From contig NZ_BCWR01000023.1 in NCBI RefSeq assembly GCF_001592305.1, forward strand, positions 30,539-94,538: a stretch of DNA of 64,000 bases, given 5' to 3'. The notes beneath the pieces were generated by a model, which saw nothing but the letters and a program-made list of their open reading frames with translations, made no database searches and was not told the origin of the DNA. Source of the DNA: Hydrogenophaga taeniospiralis CCUG 15921. GTDB taxonomy: Bacteria > Pseudomonadota > Gammaproteobacteria > Burkholderiales > Burkholderiaceae_C. Shown here one piece after another: positions 34,612-43,871 of this stretch (within the stretch, counting starts at the first letter, position 1; every line of letters begins with the position of its first letter). A program made the translations under genes and the position numbers.

Positions 34612-34701
34612 CGCCGGTTGAGTTCAAAGCGCCTGGCGCTGCCCCACGGGGCCGCCGGGCCTTTGGCGCTGTTGTGCACCTGAACCTGTTGGAGACCGTC
34701 C

Positions 34702-35022
34702 GTGTTCATTTCTTCCGCTTACGCCCAGGCCGCCACCGGTGGCGATACCCAATCCACCATCATGGGCATGCTGCCTCTGGTGTTGATGTTCGTGGTGCTG
34801 TATTTCGTGATGATCCGCCCCCAGATGAAGCGGCAGAAAGAGCACAAGGCCATGGTCGAGGCCCTGGCCAAAGGCGACGAAGTCGTGACCGCCGGGGGTT
34901 TCCTGGGCAAGGTGTCCAAGATCGGTGACATCTACATCGGTGTGGAACTCGCCAATGGCGTGGAAGTCCAGATGCAACGCTCGGCCGTGACGCAGGTGCT
35001 GCCCAAGGGCACTATTAAGTAA
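34702..35022 (+). CDS. yajC: Preprotein translocase subunit YajC
   Basis: 106 residues, full length. It forms the small inner-membrane partner of SecDF. One membrane helix (MGMLPLVLMFVVLYFVMIRP) is followed by the cytoplasmic domain with QMKRQKEHKAMVEALAKGDEVVTAGG, both highly characteristic. The start is GTG at 34702 with GGAG 8 bp before it. secD and secF follow on the same strand after a hairpin repeat. Confidence 0.97.
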   Translation: MFISSAYAQAATGGDTQSTIMGMLPLVLMFVVLYFVMIRPQMKRQKEHKAMVEALAKGDEVVTAGGFLGKVSKIGDIYIGVELANGVEVQMQRSAVTQVLPKGTIK

Positions 35023-35105
35023 CACCCCCGCGCCGGGCTCACTGCGTGGCCCGTCACCCCCTCAAGGGGGCAATGCGGGCGGCCCGGCAGAGCCGGTTCC
35101 GCCGC
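35023..35105 (+). repeat. Intergenic three-hairpin element, copy 2
   Basis: It starts within one base of the yajC stop. Hairpin 1 is GGGC...GCCC, hairpin 2 CCCCCTCAAGGGGG, hairpin 3 CCGGCAGAGCCGG, then TTCCGC. It has the same layout as copies at 809-961, 40478-40561, 47584-47657 and 53393-53464. It lies between yajC and secD and may set their relative expression. Confidence 0.7.
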
Positions 35106-35148
35106 ATTCACGGATTGCTACCCCTCAAGCCACCTTGGTTGCCTTCTC

Positions 35149-37032
35149 ATGAACCGATATCCGCTCTGGAAGTACCTGATCATCGCTTTCGCGCTGGTGA
35201 TCGGTTTGCTGTATGCCCTGCCCAACGTCTTTGGTGAATCGCCGGCCGTCCAGGTGTCGGCGGGGCGGGCCACGGTGCGTGTGGACGCGGCCACGGTCAC
35301 CCAGGTCGAGCAGGCGCTGGCCGCCCAGGGGCTCACGCCGTCGCTGATCCAGCTCGAAGGCAACTCGGTCAAGGCCCGGTTCGAGACCACCGACGACCAG
35401 ATCAAGGCGCGCGACGCGCTGGAGCGGGCGCTCAACCCCGATCCGACCAGCCCGAGCCATGTGGTCGCGCTCAACCTGCTGCCGCGCACGCCCGCCTGGC
35501 TGGCCGGCCTGAACGCTGCGCCCATGTACCTGGGCCTGGATCTGCGCGGCGGTGTGCATTTCATGCTGCAGGTGGACATGCCCGCGGCCCTGCAGCGGCG
35601 TGCCGACGTGCTGGCCGCCGACCTGCGCTCCGCCCTGCGCGAAAAGGGCGTGCGCCACGGCGGCGTCAGCCGCAATGGCCAGACCATTGAGCTGCGCGCA
35701 CGCGATGAAGCCACGGCGCAGGCGGCGCAGAACGTGATCCAGGACCAGTTTCCCGATCTGCAGCCGGTGCTCACGCCCGAGGGCGGTGAGTTCCGCGTCG
35801 TGGCGACCCTCAAACCGGCGGCGGCGCTGCTGGTGCAGGACCAGGCGCTCAAGCAGAACATCACCACCCTGCACAACCGCATCAACGAACTGGCCGTGTC
35901 CGAGCCGGTGATCCAGCAGCAGGGCGCCGACCGCATCGTGGTGCAGCTGCCCGGCGTGCAGGACACCGCCAAGGCCAAGGACATCCTGGGCCGCACCGCC
36001 ACCCTGGAGGTGCGCCTGGTCGACGAAAGCGCCGAGGGCCTGGCCGCCGAACGCGGCACCGGCGCGGTGCCGTTCGGTTCCGAACGCTACCCCGAGCGCA
36101 GCGGCCGGGCCGTGATCGTGAAACGCGAGGTGCTGCTCAGCGGCGAGAACCTCACCGACGCGCAGGCCGGCTTCGACAGCCAGACCCAGGAAGCCGCGGT
36201 GCACCTGACGCTCGACGCCAAGGGCTCGCGCATCTTCCGCGACGTCACGCGCGACAACGTGGGCAAACGCATGGCCATCATCCTGTTCGAAAAGGGCAAG
36301 GGCGAGGTGGTGACGGCCCCGGTGATCCGCACCGAAATCGGCGGTGGCCGGGTGCAGATCTCGGGTGCGATGACCACGGTGGAGGCCAGCGACACCGCGC
36401 TGCTGCTGCGCGCCGGCTCACTGGCCGCGCCCATGGAGATCATTGAGGAGCGCACCATCGGCCCGAGCCTGGGTGCTGAAAACATCGCCAAGGGCTTCAA
36501 CAGCGTGATGTGGGGCTTCGCGGTGATCGTGGTCTTCATGTGCGTCTACTACATGCTGTTCGGCGTGTTCTCCAGCTTGGCGCTGGCGTTCAACCTGGTG
36601 TTGCTGGTGGCGGTGTTGTCCATGCTGCAGGCCACGCTGACGCTGCCAGGCATCGCGGCCATGGCGTTGGCGCTGGGCATGGCGATCGACTCCAACGTGC
36701 TGATCAACGAGCGCGTGCGCGAGGAGCTGCGCAACGGCGCATCGCCGCAGTCGGCCATCAACGCCGGTTACGAACACGCCTGGGGCACTATCCTGGACTC
36801 CAACGTCACCACCCTGATCGCGGGCGTGGCCCTGCTGATCTTCGGCTCCGGCCCGGTGCGCGGTTTTGCGGTGGTGCACTGCATCGGCATTCTCACCAGC
36901 ATGTTCTCCTCGGTGGTGTTTTCGCGCGGACTGGTCAACCTCTGGTACGGTCGTCAGAAGAAGCTCAAGACCGTGTCCATCGGCACCGTCTGGCGCCCCG
37001 ACGCCGCCAACGCCGTCGCCAAGGCCGACTGA
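35149..37032 (+). CDS. secD: Protein translocase subunit SecD
   Basis: 627 residues, the usual length. It uses the proton-motive force to pull exported proteins through. The first membrane helix is YLIIAFALVIGLLYALPNVFG; the large periplasmic part follows (GLDLRGGVHFMLQVD is the DLRGG signature). The P1/head domain reads TTVEASDTALLLRAGSLAAP, then ERTIGPSLGAENIAKG leads into the RND-like membrane block with GMAIDSNVLINERVREEL and the amphipathic GYEHAWGTILDSN. secF lies 20 bp downstream. Confidence 0.97.
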   Translation: MNRYPLWKYLIIAFALVIGLLYALPNVFGESPAVQVSAGRATVRVDAATVTQVEQALAAQGLTPSLIQLEGNSVKARFETTDDQIKARDALERALNPDPTSPSHVVALNLLPRTPAWLAGLNAAPMYLGLDLRGGVHFMLQVDMPAALQRRADVLAADLRSALREKGVRHGGVSRNGQTIELRARDEATAQAAQNVIQDQFPDLQPVLTPEGGEFRVVATLKPAAALLVQDQALKQNITTLHNRINELAVSEPVIQQQGADRIVVQLPGVQDTAKAKDILGRTATLEVRLVDESAEGLAAERGTGAVPFGSERYPERSGRAVIVKREVLLSGENLTDAQAGFDSQTQEAAVHLTLDAKGSRIFRDVTRDNVGKRMAIILFEKGKGEVVTAPVIRTEIGGGRVQISGAMTTVEASDTALLLRAGSLAAPMEIIEERTIGPSLGAENIAKGFNSVMWGFAVIVVFMCVYYMLFGVFSSLALAFNLVLLVAVLSMLQATLTLPGIAAMALALGMAIDSNVLINERVREELRNGASPQSAINAGYEHAWGTILDSNVTTLIAGVALLIFGSGPVRGFAVVHCIGILTSMFSSVVFSRGLVNLWYGRQKKLKTVSIGTVWRPDAANAVAKAD

Positions 37033-37052
37033 AGACTTGAAGGTAAAGCAGC

Positions 37053-38009
37053 ATGGAACTCTTCCGCATCCGCCGCGACATCCCGTTCATGAAGCACGCC
37101 ATCGTGCTCAACGCGATCTCGGCCATCACCTTCGTCGCTGCCGTCATCTTCTTGGTGACCCGGGGCCTGAACCTGTCGGTGGAATTCACCGGTGGCACCG
37201 TCATGGAGGTGGCCTACGAGCAGCCGGCCGACCTCGCCGCCGTGCGCCAGGTGGTGGAGTCGCTCGGTTATGCCGAGGTGCCGGTGCAGAACTTCGGTTC
37301 CGCCCGCGACGTGCTGCTGCGCCTGCCGGTGCAGGCGGGCAAGAGCTCGGGACAACAGAGTGAGGCTGTGCTGGCCGCACTGAAGGCGCAGAACCCGGCG
37401 GTGGCGTTGCGCCGCTCGGAGTTCGTGGGGCCGCAGGTGGGGCAGGAGCTGGTGGAAGACGGTCTCAAGGCGCTCGCCATGGTGGTCGTCGGCATCATGA
37501 TTTACTTGGCGTTCCGTTTCGAATGGAAATACGCTGTGTCGGCCATCATCGCCAACCTGCACGACGTGGTCATCATCCTGGGGTTCTTTGCCTTCTTCCA
37601 GTGGGAGTTCTCGCTGGCGGTGCTGGCCGCGGTGCTGGCGGTGCTGGGTTATTCCGTCAACGAATCTGTGGTGATCTTCGACCGGATCCGAGAGAGTTTC
37701 CGCCGGCACCGCAAGAAGACCACGTCTCAGATCATCGACCACGCCATCACCTCCACCATCAGCCGCACCATCATCACGCACGGTTCAACCCAGATCATGG
37801 TGCTGTCGATGCTGCTGTTCGGTGGCCCGACGCTGCACTACTTTGCGATGGCGCTGACCATCGGCATTCTCTTCGGCATCTATTCGTCGGTGTTCGTGGC
37901 CGCCGCCATCGCGATGTGGCTGGGTATCAAGCGCGAGGACCTGATCAAGGGCGGAGGCAGCCGCAAGGAAGGTGATCCCGATGATCCCAACGCGGGTGCT
38001 GTCGTATAA
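37053..38009 (+). CDS. secF: Protein translocase subunit SecF
   Basis: 318 residues, full length. It pairs with SecD in the inner membrane. Visible: the N-terminal helix (AIVLNAISAITFVAAVIFLV), the signature LSVEFTGGTVMEV, and the RND-type block with GYSVNESVVIFDRIRE and ITSTISRTIITHGST. It has six predicted helices. AAGGTAAAGCAGC lies before the ATG, and the gene is co-transcribed with secD. Confidence 0.97.
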   Translation: MELFRIRRDIPFMKHAIVLNAISAITFVAAVIFLVTRGLNLSVEFTGGTVMEVAYEQPADLAAVRQVVESLGYAEVPVQNFGSARDVLLRLPVQAGKSSGQQSEAVLAALKAQNPAVALRRSEFVGPQVGQELVEDGLKALAMVVVGIMIYLAFRFEWKYAVSAIIANLHDVVIILGFFAFFQWEFSLAVLAAVLAVLGYSVNESVVIFDRIRESFRRHRKKTTSQIIDHAITSTISRTIITHGSTQIMVLSMLLFGGPTLHYFAMALTIGILFGIYSSVFVAAAIAMWLGIKREDLIKGGGSRKEGDPDDPNAGAVV

Positions 38010-38065
38010 GCGCGAACAAGCCTGGGCTTGCGGGTATGCGAGGGCCCGCGGGGCTGAGCGGCTGA

Positions 38066-40471
38066 GTGCTTTCGTGTCATACTGAAAACATTGTGTCGTC
38101 ACCCGATCAGAACGTCTCGTCCCTAGCCAAACAGGCGCGTGAACTCTTCGTGGTTCAGGTGGGCCGCGCCCTTCCCGAACTGGTCAAGGCCTGCGACACC
38201 CGGCTCACCACCATCCTTGATCAGGCCGGCCCGGCGCGCGAAATGCAGGAGCGCCGCGATGCCTGGACCGCCTTTCAGAAAAACCAGACCGCCTGGCTCA
38301 ACCAGAGCCGCAAGGCATTGCAGCGCACCCTGCTGCCCCGTTTCAGCCAGTCGGGCCACGAGGTCAGCACCCCGGGCCGGCTGGAGTTGATGGCCGAAGG
38401 GGTCATGGACGACCAGATCATGGCCTCGCGGCTGGCCATGCGGGTGCTGGATCTCGCCTCCACCGAACTCAACGAATTGCGCCTGCGCATCCAGCATCTG
38501 GAAAAACGCCAGGAGCTGCCGCGCGGCGACGTGCTGCTGCCCGACGTCACGGCCCGCATCCTGGTGGACCAGTGGCTCGACGTGCACATGACCCGCGAAA
38601 GCTGGCAACTGGTGCAGGACGCGCTGGCGCCGCTGATGGCCAAGAAGCTGCTCGAGGCCTACAAGGCCACCAACGAGTTCCTGGTGTCCAGCGGTGTCAT
38701 GAAGGAGATCGACCTGCAGGCGCTGGTCAAACGCACACCGGGCGGCCGCTCGGCGACCCCGCCGGTGCCCAGGAGCGCCGCTGCCCCCGATGCGCAGGGG
38801 CGTGCGGGTCAGGGGCCTGGTTCCTCCCCGGCGCGTTGGGGCCCGGGTGGTGCCGCGACCGATTCAGGCCGCAGCGGCCCACCGAGCTCCTCACATGGGA
38901 GCATGTCGTCGTCCAGCATGGGTGTTCACGACGAAACCCGCATGATGACCGGTGCGTCGCCGCTGGCCCGTGCCCGCATGCGTGCGCAAGGGGTGATGGG
39001 TCGGCTCAAGCGCATGCTGATGGACAAGGTGGGCAGCGACTTCGAAGCCACTCAGCTGGTGCCGCCGTCCCCGGGGCTTCAGCAGGCCATGGAGCAGCCG
39101 CTGCCGATGATCAACATCAATGCCGGCGTGTCCAACGCGGGGGACGCTGGTGCAGGCGTGGCCTACATGGACGCCACGCATGTGGAACAGGCTGCCAGGG
39201 TGCTACGCCAGCGCACGACCGAGCTCAAGGAAGCGGCCTCCACACCGACCGAAAAGGCCACCATCGAGGTGGTGGCGCTGATGTTCCAGAGCATCCTGGC
39301 CGAGGAGCGCATCCCGCCGAGCGTGCGGGTCTGGTTTGCACGGCTGCAGATCCCGGTGTTGCGCGTGGCGCTGGCCGAACCCGAGTTTTTCAGCGCCCTG
39401 CAGCACCCCGCGCGGCGCCTGATCGACCGCATGGGCTCCTGTGTGTTGGGCTTCGAGTCCAACGTCGGATCGGCCGCCCTGGAGGCCGAGATCAAACGCG
39501 TGGTGCAGGTGATCGAGCAGTACCCCGAAACCGGTCGGCGGGTGTTCCAGCTGGTGCTCGACGAGTTCCAGAAGTTCCTCTCCACCTACCTCAGTGAAAA
39601 CGGCAGTGCGAGCCGCTTCGTCAGCGTCGCGCAGCAGGTGGAGCAGAAAGAAACCCTGTCGGTCCAGTACACCATCGAGCTGCGCAAGCTGCTCGATGAG
39701 GTGCCGGTTCGCGACGAGGTGCGGGACTTCCTGTTCAAGGTCTGGGTGGACGTGCTGGCGGTGGCCAGCGTCAAGTACGGCCTCAAGCACGAAGAAACCA
39801 CCTCGCTCAAGCAGGTGGCGACTGATCTGCTGTGGGCGGCCAGCGCCAAGCCCAATCGCAACGACCGCGCCCGCGTGATCCAGCAACTGCCGAGCCTGCT
39901 GCAGCGCCTGCGCCAGGGCATGGGGTTGCTCGGGTACCCACCCGGGCTGCAGGACCAGCACATCAAGTCCGTCAGCGATACGCTGGCCGATGCGTTCATG
40001 TCGCGCACCGAACCGATCTCCCAGGAAAGCCTGGACCTCCTGTCCGACCGGTTAGCGAACCTGGAAGACTACATCCCCGAGAACGGCATGGGGGATCTGG
40101 ATCTGGACAACGAGAGCATCGAGATGATCACCGGCGTGGACGCCAGCAACATCGAGGTGATCAACCAGGGCGGCAGCCAGCCCAACGAAGCCATGCGCGC
40201 CTGGGCGGTGGAGCTGCAGATCGGTTCCTGGTTCGGGTTGGACCACAACGGCAAGCTCAACAGTGTGCAACTGGCCTGGCGCAGCGAGCGTGGTCAGCTG
40301 TTCATGTTCGTCACCAACGGCGGACGCTGTTTCCTGGTCCAGTCCAACCGGGTTGCGGCCTACCTGCAGGCCGGTTTGCTGGTGCCCAGCGAGGAAGAGG
40401 CGCTCACGGTGCGGGCCACCCGCGACGCGCTGGCCAAGCTCGACGCCAACCCCGAGAGACTGCTCGGCTAA
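38066..40471 (+). CDS. DUF1631-family protein
   Basis: 801 residues. The family is common in beta- and gammaproteobacteria, with many members in Comamonadaceae; its function is unknown. The N-terminal part is helical (LAKQARELFVVQVGRALPELVKACD), the middle is a low-complexity Ser/Pro/Gly linker at about 225-290 (SSSMGVHDE region), and the C-terminal half has a PilZ-like stretch (WAVELQIGSWFGLDHNGKLNSVQLAW...FMFVTNGG). The PilZ-like end hints at cyclic di-GMP or a related signal, but that is inference. The start is GTG at 38066; a second GTG at 38093 could equally be used, as neither has a strong ribosome-binding site. Confidence 0.85.
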   Translation: MLSCHTENIVSSPDQNVSSLAKQARELFVVQVGRALPELVKACDTRLTTILDQAGPAREMQERRDAWTAFQKNQTAWLNQSRKALQRTLLPRFSQSGHEVSTPGRLELMAEGVMDDQIMASRLAMRVLDLASTELNELRLRIQHLEKRQELPRGDVLLPDVTARILVDQWLDVHMTRESWQLVQDALAPLMAKKLLEAYKATNEFLVSSGVMKEIDLQALVKRTPGGRSATPPVPRSAAAPDAQGRAGQGPGSSPARWGPGGAATDSGRSGPPSSSHGSMSSSSMGVHDETRMMTGASPLARARMRAQGVMGRLKRMLMDKVGSDFEATQLVPPSPGLQQAMEQPLPMININAGVSNAGDAGAGVAYMDATHVEQAARVLRQRTTELKEAASTPTEKATIEVVALMFQSILAEERIPPSVRVWFARLQIPVLRVALAEPEFFSALQHPARRLIDRMGSCVLGFESNVGSAALEAEIKRVVQVIEQYPETGRRVFQLVLDEFQKFLSTYLSENGSASRFVSVAQQVEQKETLSVQYTIELRKLLDEVPVRDEVRDFLFKVWVDVLAVASVKYGLKHEETTSLKQVATDLLWAASAKPNRNDRARVIQQLPSLLQRLRQGMGLLGYPPGLQDQHIKSVSDTLADAFMSRTEPISQESLDLLSDRLANLEDYIPENGMGDLDLDNESIEMITGVDASNIEVINQGGSQPNEAMRAWAVELQIGSWFGLDHNGKLNSVQLAWRSERGQLFMFVTNGGRCFLVQSNRVAAYLQAGLLVPSEEEALTVRATRDALAKLDANPERLLG

Positions 40472-40477
40472 CCACCC

Positions 40478-40561
40478 CACCCCCATTGCTGGCTCACTCT
40501 GTGAGCCAGCTCCGCCCCTCAAGGGGCCATGCCAGCGGCCCGGCGGAGCCGGTTCCGCGGC
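40478..40561 (+). repeat. Intergenic three-hairpin element, copy 3
   Basis: It follows the DUF1631 stop and precedes the convergent dprA stop. Hairpin 1 is TGGCTCAC-TCT-GTGAGCCA, a perfect 8-bp stem with a sequence unlike the other copies. Hairpin 2 is GCCCCTCAAGGGGC and hairpin 3 CCGGCGGAGCCGG, then TTCCGCGG. The changed stem 1 with preserved pairing is the best sign that structure is selected. Confidence 0.72.
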
Positions 40562-40609
40562 ATTCTGGGTTGAGACATTGCGCGTCGAAACCCTCTTGGT
40601 TTTGATGGC

Positions 40610-41698
40610 TCAGCTTTGCCCGATTCGCTGCAGCAAGCCACCGGGCATGCGACTCACCTCGCCGTCCAGCTCCAGATCCAGCAAGCGGGCCTGCAAGGTG
40701 GCGGTGTCCAGCCCGGTGCGGGCCTGCAACGCGTCGAAGCTCACCGGGTCGTAGCCCATGGCATCGAGCAGGCTGTCCGGGCGCGGTGTCGGGGTCTCGG
40801 GCGCCGTCGGCGCCTCGGCCATGTGCAGATCTTCCAGAATGTCCTGCGCCGATTCCACCAGCTTGGCACCCTGCCGGATCAGCGCATGGCAGCCACGCGA
40901 CTGCGGCGCGTGGATCGACCCGGGGATGGCAAACACCTCGCGGCCCTGCTCGGCCGCCAGCCGCGCGGTGATCAGGGAGCCCGACTGCACGGCCGCTTCC
41001 ACCACCAGCGTGCCTTGCGACAGCCCGGCGATGATGCGGTTGCGCATCGGGAAGTGGGCCGGTAGCGGTGGCGTGCCCAGCGGGAATTCGCTGACGATGG
41101 CGCCCTGTGCGGCGATGCGGTGGGCGAGCGCCAGGTGGCGTTTGGGGTAGACCCGGTCCAGCCCGGTACCGACCACCGCCACCGTGGGTGCACCGGCGTC
41201 CAGGGCGCCGGTGTGTGCGGCCCCGTCCACTCCCAGGGCCATGCCGGACACCACGCACACGTCGGCCTGGCCCAGCGCAAAGGCGAACTGGCGCGCGTTG
41301 GTTTCGCCCTGCGGCGTGGGATTCCGACTGCCCACGATGGCCAGCCGGCGGGGGTGGCGAAGCGCCTCGGGTTGACCCTGTACGTACAGCAGCAAGGGCG
41401 GGTCCGCGATCTGCAACAGGTCAGGCGGAAAGCGCGGATCGGCCAGCGTCAGCACGTGGCGATCCGTCGACGCCGCCAGCCAAGCCATCACCCGATCCAC
41501 CTGGGCTTCCAGATCTTCGGGTGGCGTCTGCAGGGATTGCGCGAGCCTGCTTGGCACGACCACCGACAGTGCGCTGACGGACTGCTCGAACACCGCCTCG
41601 GGCAGGCCGAAGGCGCTCAGCAGTTTGCGCGCATGCTCCGGGCCCACGCCGGGCGTGAGCAATAGCCGCAACCATGCGGCCAGCTCGTCCCTGCTCAT
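40610..41698 (-). CDS. dprA: DNA-processing protein DprA
   Basis: 362 residues, full length. It loads RecA on incoming single-stranded DNA during natural transformation. The Rossmann-like core is clear: AIVGSRNPTPQG, VVSGMALGVDGAAHTGAL, GTGLDRVYPKRHLAL, FPMRNRIIAGLSQGTLVVEA and SLITARLAAEQGREVFAIPG. A C-terminal DprA winged helix follows (LLDAMGYDPVSFDALQARTGLD). An N-terminal HhH/SAM-like part (LRLLLTPGVGPEHARKLL) is present. It lies 7 bp after the LysM gene on the same strand. Confidence 0.97.
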   Translation of the reverse strand: MSRDELAAWLRLLLTPGVGPEHARKLLSAFGLPEAVFEQSVSALSVVVPSRLAQSLQTPPEDLEAQVDRVMAWLAASTDRHVLTLADPRFPPDLLQIADPPLLLYVQGQPEALRHPRRLAIVGSRNPTPQGETNARQFAFALGQADVCVVSGMALGVDGAAHTGALDAGAPTVAVVGTGLDRVYPKRHLALAHRIAAQGAIVSEFPLGTPPLPAHFPMRNRIIAGLSQGTLVVEAAVQSGSLITARLAAEQGREVFAIPGSIHAPQSRGCHALIRQGAKLVESAQDILEDLHMAEAPTAPETPTPRPDSLLDAMGYDPVSFDALQARTGLDTATLQARLLDLELDGEVSRMPGGLLQRIGQS

Positions 41699-41705
41699 GC
41701 GCGGA

Positions 41706-43070
41706 TCAGGGGTTGGTGAAGCGGTCGCCCACCTTCACGCCATCGGCGATCTGCAGCACCAACGCGTAGGACACCTTGTCGAAGGTCCGAAACACCATCA
41801 TCAGGCCATTGCGTTCGCCGGGCAGGCGCAGGGTTGGCCGGCTGTCGTCGGTCTTGTCGACCAGGGTGTTGCTGTCGCTCAGCAGGGCCAGCACATGGCC
41901 GCGCTCGATGCCGTGTTCGCGGCCCCGGTTGATGGCCACCACCTGGTTCTGTGCCGCAAACGTGACCGCATTGCCGTAGACCGAAACGATCTGGCCGGTT
42001 TGGGTACTGCTCGGCGCGGCCGGCACGTAGTGCGGGAACTCGCGTGGCGGCTCGGGCAGCAGGCGATCGCCCACGCGCATTTCTTCCTTGGCCGAGACGA
42101 TGTCGATCGTCGCCGGCACGATCTCGCCCACAGGGGGCTTGGCGGGGGCGGCGGCGCTGGCGGCGGGCTTGTCCCGCTCGATGTTGGCCGCGGTGCGTTC
42201 GAACTGCGGGGTGTAGACGTCCTGGGTCGCGGGCTGGGCGGGCTGGACTTTGGCCGGTGCCGCCGCGGCCGCCTGGCGGGACTCGCCACGCACGATGAAG
42301 GCCTTGCCGACGTACTGTGCCTCGTAGGCCAGCACTTCACCCGTGCTCGGGTCCTTGAGCGGAACGGCGTTGCGGAAGACCCGGTAATCCCTCGGTTGGC
42401 CCGACGCAGTGCTCAGGGGCTCGACCTCGGTTTGGGCGTTGTCGCCGTAGAACGAGCGCGCATAGGCACGGTCTCCACGGCTGAGCAGCACACGGCTGTC
42501 TTTCGCGGCCACGATCCGGGGCGCCCGGGCGAACGTGGCTTCGTCCACGATCAGAGGCTCCGTGAGGAAGGCCTCGATGGCCTGCAGCGAAATCGGGGGA
42601 ATGGCGGACTCGGACAGGCCTTCGTAACGCGTGCGCGGCGACACGCGCACGGTCTGCGGCTCACCGTTGTCACCGGGGCGGCGTGTGCTCAGGCGGGCGC
42701 GGCCGCCCGACTTGTCGAGGTACAGCACCTGGCCCGGGTAGATCAGGTGCGGGTTGCGGATGTCCTGCATGTTCATGCCCCAGAGCTCGGGCCAGCGCCA
42801 GGGGCTCTGGAGGAAGATGCTGGAAATGCCCCACAGGGTGTCGCCGCGTTTGACGGTGTGGCTGTCGGGCGCGTTGGGGGCCAGTTCGTGCAGCGGCACG
42901 CCGGACTCGGCCACCAGGTTGGCGGTGGCGCGCTGGTCTTGCGTGATCGGATGGTTCTGGGCCCAGGCCGTTGCGCTGGCCAGCGTGGCGAACACGGCGA
43001 CGGCGCAGGCCAGCGGGCGCAGGGTCTGAATCGGGTGGAAATTGGCGGACGCGCAGGTTTTCAATGGCAT
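41706..43070 (-). CDS. LysM-domain periplasmic protein
   Basis: 454 residues. A signal peptide ends near ASATAWAQ. A LysM-type module at about 73-122 reads SHTVKRGDTLWGISSIFLQSP, with WPELWGMNMQDIRNPHLIYPGQVLYL, and should bind peptidoglycan. The middle is Ala/Pro-rich, and the C-terminal region (GQIVSVYGNAVTFAAQNQVVAINRGREHGIERGH) has a beta-barrel-like character seen in proteins annotated as LysM peptidoglycan-binding next to dprA. Its exact role is unknown. The ATG at 43070 begins the signal peptide. Confidence 0.9.
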   Translation of the reverse strand: MPLKTCASANFHPIQTLRPLACAVAVFATLASATAWAQNHPITQDQRATANLVAESGVPLHELAPNAPDSHTVKRGDTLWGISSIFLQSPWRWPELWGMNMQDIRNPHLIYPGQVLYLDKSGGRARLSTRRPGDNGEPQTVRVSPRTRYEGLSESAIPPISLQAIEAFLTEPLIVDEATFARAPRIVAAKDSRVLLSRGDRAYARSFYGDNAQTEVEPLSTASGQPRDYRVFRNAVPLKDPSTGEVLAYEAQYVGKAFIVRGESRQAAAAAPAKVQPAQPATQDVYTPQFERTAANIERDKPAASAAAPAKPPVGEIVPATIDIVSAKEEMRVGDRLLPEPPREFPHYVPAAPSSTQTGQIVSVYGNAVTFAAQNQVVAINRGREHGIERGHVLALLSDSNTLVDKTDDSRPTLRLPGERNGLMMVFRTFDKVSYALVLQIADGVKVGDRFTNP

Positions 43071-43171
43071 GTGTGGGCCCTGTGGCAGTCGCCACCGCTG
43101 CCCGAACCTTGCCCGCAAAGGGGGTGGCGGTACCAGCGCGGTCGCGCTTTTGACTTGACAATTCGCATTTG

Positions 43172-43200
43172 ATTTTGCGCCCAAGCCCTTGATTAGGCAA
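43172..43200 (-). promoter_or_regulatory. Candidate sigma-70 promoter for lysM-dprA
   Basis: On the minus strand, TTGCCT (43200-43195) and CAAAAT (43177-43172) are separated by 17 bp, a good fit. It predicts a start near 43165 and a leader of about 95 nt. Confidence 0.45.
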
Positions 43201-43336
43201 TGTTTATGGCGTTCGAGTCTCACGCCCCGGTTCAAAAGTGGCGAAAATAGCGACAAACCGTAACCCGGTCGCCGCGCCGCACCATCGGCCCGCCGGGTTG
43301 ACTCCCATTTCCGATGCCCAGTGGCCGCGACCGACC

Positions 43337-43858
43337 ATGACTTCGCCGACTTTGCTCAACATCCTGCGCTACCCCGATTCGCGACTGCACACCGTGGCCA
43401 AACCTGTCCAGGCGGTGGACGATCGCATCCAGGAGCTGATCGGCCGCATGTTCGCCACCATGTACGACGCCAGTGGCATCGGCCTGGCCGCGACCCAGGT
43501 GGACGTGCACGAGCGCCTCGTCGTGATCGACGTCAGCGAGACGCGCGACCAGCCGCTGGTGCTGATCAACCCGGAGATCGAGTGGGCCAGCCCGGAAACC
43601 CGTAAGGGCGAAGAAGGCTGCCTCTCGGTGCCCGGCATTTACGACGGTGTGGAGCGCTCGGTGGCGGTGCGGGTGCGCGCCCTCGACGGCGAGGGTGAGG
43701 CGCGCATCATCGAGGCCGAAGGCATGCTGGCCGTGTGCATTCAGCACGAAATGGACCACTTGATGGGCAAGGTGTTTGTGGAATACCTGTCCCCCCTCAA
43801 GCGCAACCGCATCAAGAACAAGCTGGTGAAGGCCCAGCGTGACATGGAGCGGTCGTGA
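43337..43858 (+). CDS. def: Peptide deformylase
   Basis: 173 residues, full length. It removes the formyl group from new proteins. All three motifs are present: GIGLAATQV (motif I), EEGCLSVPG (motif II) and QHEMDHLMG (motif III, with the metal-binding HEMDH). The ATG at 43337 starts MTSPTLLNILRYPD, the usual N-terminus; an upstream in-frame start would add a non-conserved stretch. fmt follows 13 bp later. Confidence 0.97.
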   Translation: MTSPTLLNILRYPDSRLHTVAKPVQAVDDRIQELIGRMFATMYDASGIGLAATQVDVHERLVVIDVSETRDQPLVLINPEIEWASPETRKGEEGCLSVPGIYDGVERSVAVRVRALDGEGEARIIEAEGMLAVCIQHEMDHLMGKVFVEYLSPLKRNRIKNKLVKAQRDMERS

Positions 43859-43871
43859 CGACTGTGAGCCC

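Noticed and set aside
30311..34627. A 1438-codon minus-strand frame covering the ferredoxin oxidoreductase gene
   Set aside because: Only its last 169 codons (the Lrp regulator) are real; the rest is the shadow of the plus-strand oxidoreductase.
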